NCBI GenBank assembly: GCA_050633625.1 | Contig: JBOEGW010000011.1 | Span: 186,001-250,000 of the forward strand | DNA from: JBOEGW01 sp050633625 | Lineage (GTDB): Bacteria; Pseudomonadota; Alphaproteobacteria; Rhodobacterales; Rhodobacteraceae | Direction: 5' to 3' | DNA: 64,000 nt | Shown here: in pieces, positions 60,736 through 64,000 of the stretch | How positions within the stretch are numbered: position 1 is the stretch's first letter | How the letters are laid out: every line of letters starts with the position of its first letter | Made by a program: the position numbers and the translations under genes | The notes under the pieces: model-generated | Database searches by the model: none | Told to the model about the DNA's origin: nothing | The model's input: the letters and a program-made list of their open reading frames with translations, nothing else

Positions 60736-62907
60736 GTGTTCAATTATTTGGCGAACGCGACCAGAATTGACGTCGGATCGGCTATCGACGGTGAAATTTC
60801 GACAGCTTTTGAGAAGGACTTCTATCAACTCCATCTCACCCAAGGTCAGCGCGTCAGCATTTCGCTTGAAGGCAGCGGAGTTTCACCGCTTTTTGATCCC
60901 ACTCTTGAATTGCTGGACTCCAGTGGAAAACTTATAGATTTTTCAAGTGACCTTAACGGCTCCAACGACCGAAACGCGGGCATTGAATTTACGCCCACTG
61001 AAACAGGAATTTACTACGTGGACGCTTACGCTTCTGGCGCCAGAACCGGTGCTTATTCTCTCTCCGCTTCAACCTCAGCCTATGCCCCGACGGATGGCAT
61101 CGATTGGGGATCGAAAGTCTATGACTCGACGATTGAAGTGTATTTTGGGCGAGCGGGCGATTATTCCGGCTACGTAGATGATGTCTATGTCAATTTTGCG
61201 GAAGCCTTTACGACCTATGAGAAACAACAGTTTTGGGCCGCGTTCGCATTGATCGAATCCGTCACAAATCTCACATTTGTTGAAACCTCGACCTGGTATA
61301 CGTCTGATTTTGAACTCTACGTCGACACAGACGAGTTAGGGACATACTACGGTGGCCTTCTTGGGATTTTTGGGACACCCAATGATCCCGGCGCGGGCAT
61401 TGGCATGTTCAACGCAGCGGCCTGGGACCGGTATGGGTCCATCGGGTCTATGGAACTCGGCGGCTTGGACTTCACGACGGTTACACATGAGCTGCTACAT
61501 GGTTTGGGCCTCGCGCACCCCCACGACGACGGTGGTACGTCTGATGTTTTCCCTGGGGTTTATGATGATGGATACGAGTACACCCCAGGTGACCATTATC
61601 TGAACCAAGGCATTTTCACCAACATGTCTTATACCGCCGGTTTCCAAACGATTTTCGGTGAATTTACTGAGAGCGCAGCAAGTGATTATTACGATCCAAA
61701 TTGGGGATTTGAAATCGGTCCCATGGCGCTCGATATTGCTGTACTTCAGGAAAAGTATGGGGCGAATATGACGACCGCCACCGGTGATGATGTCTATGTC
61801 CTACCCGATGAGAACGTCGCTGGTACGGGTTGGCGCGCAATTTGGGACGCGGGGGGCACTGACGAAATCGTCTACAACGGCTCGCGTGATATTCAGATCG
61901 ATTTACGCGCAGCGACCTTGCTGCAAGAAGACGGCGGCGGCGGGTTCATTTCCGCAGCCTATGACATCGCAGGGGGCTTCACGATCGCAAACGGCGTGGT
62001 CATCGAGATCGCGCGAGGGGGCGCTGGGGATGATGACCTGTTTGGAAATGATGCAGGCAACATCCTGTATGGCGGAAACGGCTGGGACGTGATCACCGGG
62101 GGCGCGGGCGACGACGAAATCCATGGCGGAAACGGTGCCGACACGATCTACATGGGCGCCGGGGACGACATTTTCCACGACAACACCCAAGGCACTGTTG
62201 CAGGCAAAGACCTCGTTTATGGCGGTGAGGGCAACGACACGTTCAACGGCGGTTGGGGTGACGATACCTTCTATGGTGGCACCGGCGATGATACGATTTA
62301 TGGCGACCACGCGTTTGACTATATTGATGCCGGTGAAGGCAACGATACCGTGTTTGGCGGCACCGGTATGGACGAAGTTTACCTTGGCAGCGGCGACGAC
62401 ACATTCACCGACGAGAAGCAATTTGGTTGGCGTGCAGAAGACATCGTTGATGGCGGCGACGGCAACGACACAATTATTGGCTACGGCGGCGAAGACAAAC
62501 TCAACGGCGGAAGTGGCGACGACGATATTATCGGTGGCGCTGGCGCTGATACGATACGTGGCGGCACAGGCAACGACACGTTGCGCGGGAGCTGGCACGA
62601 CGACATGATTTACGGCGAGGAAGGGGACGATATCCTCACTGGCGGCTACCAGGCGGACACCTTTTTCTTTGAGTTTGACGGCGGGAACGACACAATTACC
62701 GACCTTTTGGCAAGCGATGGAGACATGTTGTTGATCCACTCCGGCATCGTGCCGGACATTGAGGAATTCCTCAGCGATGGCTCAGCGACAGTCACAACAG
62801 AGGGCGTCGTTTTGGATCTTGGCGACAACGGCTCGATCACGATTTCCAATCTCGATAGCCTGGACGGGCTTGCGGATGTCGTGGGCACCTTCGATGAAGT
62901 GATCTAG
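60736..62907 (+). CDS. Serralysin-like M10 metalloprotease with RTX repeats
   Basis: 723 aa starting at GTG. Residues about 10-110 form a pre-peptidase C-terminal (PPC)-type domain (FYQLHLTQGQRVSISLEGSG). A metalloprotease follows with zinc motif HELLHGLGLAH (H251, E252, H255, H261) and the Met-turn NMSYTAGF. From about 415 to 640 come Gly/Asp nonapeptide repeats (GGxGxDxx), which bind calcium and serve type I secretion. There is no N-terminal signal peptide, consistent with type I export. It overlaps the convergent RTX gene at the stop codon. Confidence 0.92.
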   Translation: MFNYLANATRIDVGSAIDGEISTAFEKDFYQLHLTQGQRVSISLEGSGVSPLFDPTLELLDSSGKLIDFSSDLNGSNDRNAGIEFTPTETGIYYVDAYASGARTGAYSLSASTSAYAPTDGIDWGSKVYDSTIEVYFGRAGDYSGYVDDVYVNFAEAFTTYEKQQFWAAFALIESVTNLTFVETSTWYTSDFELYVDTDELGTYYGGLLGIFGTPNDPGAGIGMFNAAAWDRYGSIGSMELGGLDFTTVTHELLHGLGLAHPHDDGGTSDVFPGVYDDGYEYTPGDHYLNQGIFTNMSYTAGFQTIFGEFTESAASDYYDPNWGFEIGPMALDIAVLQEKYGANMTTATGDDVYVLPDENVAGTGWRAIWDAGGTDEIVYNGSRDIQIDLRAATLLQEDGGGGFISAAYDIAGGFTIANGVVIEIARGGAGDDDLFGNDAGNILYGGNGWDVITGGAGDDEIHGGNGADTIYMGAGDDIFHDNTQGTVAGKDLVYGGEGNDTFNGGWGDDTFYGGTGDDTIYGDHAFDYIDAGEGNDTVFGGTGMDEVYLGSGDDTFTDEKQFGWRAEDIVDGGDGNDTIIGYGGEDKLNGGSGDDDIIGGAGADTIRGGTGNDTLRGSWHDDMIYGEEGDDILTGGYQADTFFFEFDGGNDTITDLLASDGDMLLIHSGIVPDIEEFLSDGSATVTTEGVVLDLGDNGSITISNLDSLDGLADVVGTFDEVI

Positions 62908-64000
62908 ACGAACTGAATATCGTCAATCGTGAAGTTGGCTGGCGATACATCGTCCAGTTTTGCAAAGCTTGTGCCCCAGGTGATCTCTAGACCTGTGCCT
63001 TTGGCAGCTATCGACACATCTGCTCGGTCGATGCCTTCAAACACGATGCTGTCTTGATCAATGTCAAAATCCTTCACCCAATTCTGATCACAATCGCCGC
63101 GGAACAAAAAGACGTCCTCTCCGAAGCCTCCATACAGCTCGTCACCACCTCGTTCACCGATCAACACATCATTGCCGTCACCTCCGCGCAGAGTGTCCCA
63201 GCCAAACCCACCGTTAAGCCAATCATTCCCTACGCCGCCTTCCAGACTGTCGCTGCCCGCCTGTCCAAACAAGGCATCCCGCCCGTTCCCGCCATACAGG
63301 GTGTCATTGCCGTCATTCCCCCGCAAACGGTCATTACCATCATTCCCATAGAGCATGTCATCCCCGTCCCAGCCGATCACGCGATCATTGCCATCGCCGC
63401 CTTCGACGCGATCATTGCCAAGACCACCGTTGACAATATCATTCCCTCCGTCCCCTCGAACCAGATCATCACCCGGGCCGCCCAAAAGACGGTCGTTTCC
63501 AGCGCCACCATTGAGCGTGTCCGAGTCAAATCCACCAAAACACTCATCCGCCCCATCGTTCCCATTCACGATGTCTTCGCCGTCATAGCCGGCAATAAAA
63601 TCGTCTCCCGCTTCCCCATGAAGTTGGTCATTGCCTTCCATTCCATAAATCCGATCATCCCCGGAGCCTCCATAGACAACGTCATTTCCGACGTTCGCCC
63701 CAATGAAGTCATCGCCGGAATGACCGTACAAAATGTCGTTCCCGGCATTCCCGCGCAGCTCATCTTTTCCGGTGCCACCAAAGAGACTATCGTTGCCTAA
63801 TTCGCCGTTCAGGTAGTCATTTCCATCGCCGCCGCGCAGCGCGTCATTCCCCTCGCCGCCATACAATTTGTCCTGACCTTCATCGCCGTACAGCGAGTCA
63901 TTGCCGGATTCGCCATAAAGCCTGTCGTTGCCAAAACCGCCCTTGAGAACATCATTCCCGGCTTCACCATGCACCACGTCATTGCCGCTCAGACTCCCTA
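62904..64000 (-). CDS. RTX calcium-binding repeat protein (5' part beyond the window)
   Basis: About 365 residues visible; the frame is open at the right edge, so the N-terminus is missing. Some 30 tandem nonapeptides of the form GGxGNDxLx form parallel beta-rolls that bind Ca2+. The C-terminal 70 residues are repeat-free (VFLFRGDCDQNWVKDFDIDQ; TWGTSFAKLDDVSPANFTID), the usual uncleaved secretion signal region for type I export. Function beyond calcium binding cannot be told. It is convergent with the M10 protease; the two stops share a CTAG. Confidence 0.9.
   Translation of the reverse strand, partial: GSLSGNDVVHGEAGNDVLKGGFGNDRLYGESGNDSLYGDEGQDKLYGGEGNDALRGGDGNDYLNGELGNDSLFGGTGKDELRGNAGNDILYGHSGDDFIGANVGNDVVYGGSGDDRIYGMEGNDQLHGEAGDDFIAGYDGEDIVNGNDGADECFGGFDSDTLNGGAGNDRLLGGPGDDLVRGDGGNDIVNGGLGNDRVEGGDGNDRVIGWDGDDMLYGNDGNDRLRGNDGNDTLYGGNGRDALFGQAGSDSLEGGVGNDWLNGGFGWDTLRGGDGNDVLIGERGGDELYGGFGEDVFLFRGDCDQNWVKDFDIDQDSIVFEGIDRADVSIAAKGTGLEITWGTSFAKLDDVSPANFTIDDIQFV

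Noticed and set aside
61903..63800. Long open frames opposite both RTX repeat regions (for example 63054-63800 plus, 61903-62739 minus)
   Set aside because: They are produced by the repetitive Gly/Asp codons of the RTX genes; the translated Val/Ile/Pro/Ala-rich repeats have no domain.
62030..63960. CRISPR-like periodic repeats
   Set aside because: The periodicity is the 27-base coding unit of RTX nonapeptides, with no spacers of constant length or conserved repeat.

Overview
The window is a stretch of chromosome from an alphaproteobacterium, most likely a marine Rhodobacterales (Roseobacter group) species. The indications are a Rhodobacter-type porin, a CenR-like OmpR-family regulator with a SorX-like 3' UTR, the DUF3576-leuS-holA neighbourhood, M10/RTX secreted proteins, and a gene cluster resembling the singlet-oxygen (RpoE-ChrR) regulon of Rhodobacter. 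I cannot name a genus.

Layout. 1-28.3 kb is ordinary core chromosome: a UbiH-type hydroxylase cut by the left edge, an amidase, a DapC-like aminotransferase, ftsK, lolA, a thioredoxin/LON/Trm112 operon, xthA, the OmpR-type regulator, an extended RibA, an L,D-transpeptidase, a YggS protein, a porin, a DUF3576 lipoprotein, leuS, holA, a GST, an HI0933-type flavoprotein, an MscS channel, a globin-coupled diguanylate cyclase, lipid/SDR enzymes, a TldE/PmbA protein, a CysQ-like phosphatase and a LacI-family regulator. It ends in tRNA-Arg(CCT).

28,370-41,730 is an integrative mobilizable element of about 13.4 kb inserted in the 3' end of that tRNA gene. It is bounded by 43-bp perfect direct repeats. 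At its left end are a replication-initiator-like gene and a ColE1-type mobilization set (mobC, relaxase, and mobB and mobD nested out of frame inside the relaxase gene). At its right end are an excisionase-like gene and a tyrosine integrase. Between them, all on the minus strand, lie two cargo blocks. One is an XRE regulator, a small two-helix membrane protein, a 1341-aa NACHT-type NTPase with a C-terminal PD-(D/E)xK-like domain, and a DUF4143-type protein with a degenerate P-loop. The other is higBA followed by a translationally coupled trio: thymidylate-kinase-like protein, Nudix hydrolase and membrane-anchored Rossmann-like protein. Both look like candidate anti-phage or genome-conflict systems, and they are the most interesting part of the window.

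41.9-52 kb is a group-2-type (Kdo-linked, KpsC/KpsS-like) capsule locus. It includes a trimodular KpsC-like/GT2/sulfotransferase fusion, a GT4, a methyltransferase, a KpsS-like protein, and kpsF-kdsB-kdsA for CMP-Kdo supply. 52-58.4 kb is a divergent lipid-modification/stress cluster: amine-oxidase-type flavoprotein, CFA synthase, chalcone-isomerase-like protein, MFS, DUF3833 on one strand and DUF1365, SDR on the other. Matching TGATCC-N18-TA promoter-like motifs on both strands of the intergenic region suggest RpoE-type control. 58.4-64 kb holds a DgoK-like sugar kinase, UDP-galactopyranose mutase, a serralysin-like metalloprotease and a convergent RTX protein that runs off the right edge.

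No rRNA, CRISPR array or IS element was found. All assignments come from reading motifs and gene order; no database search was run.
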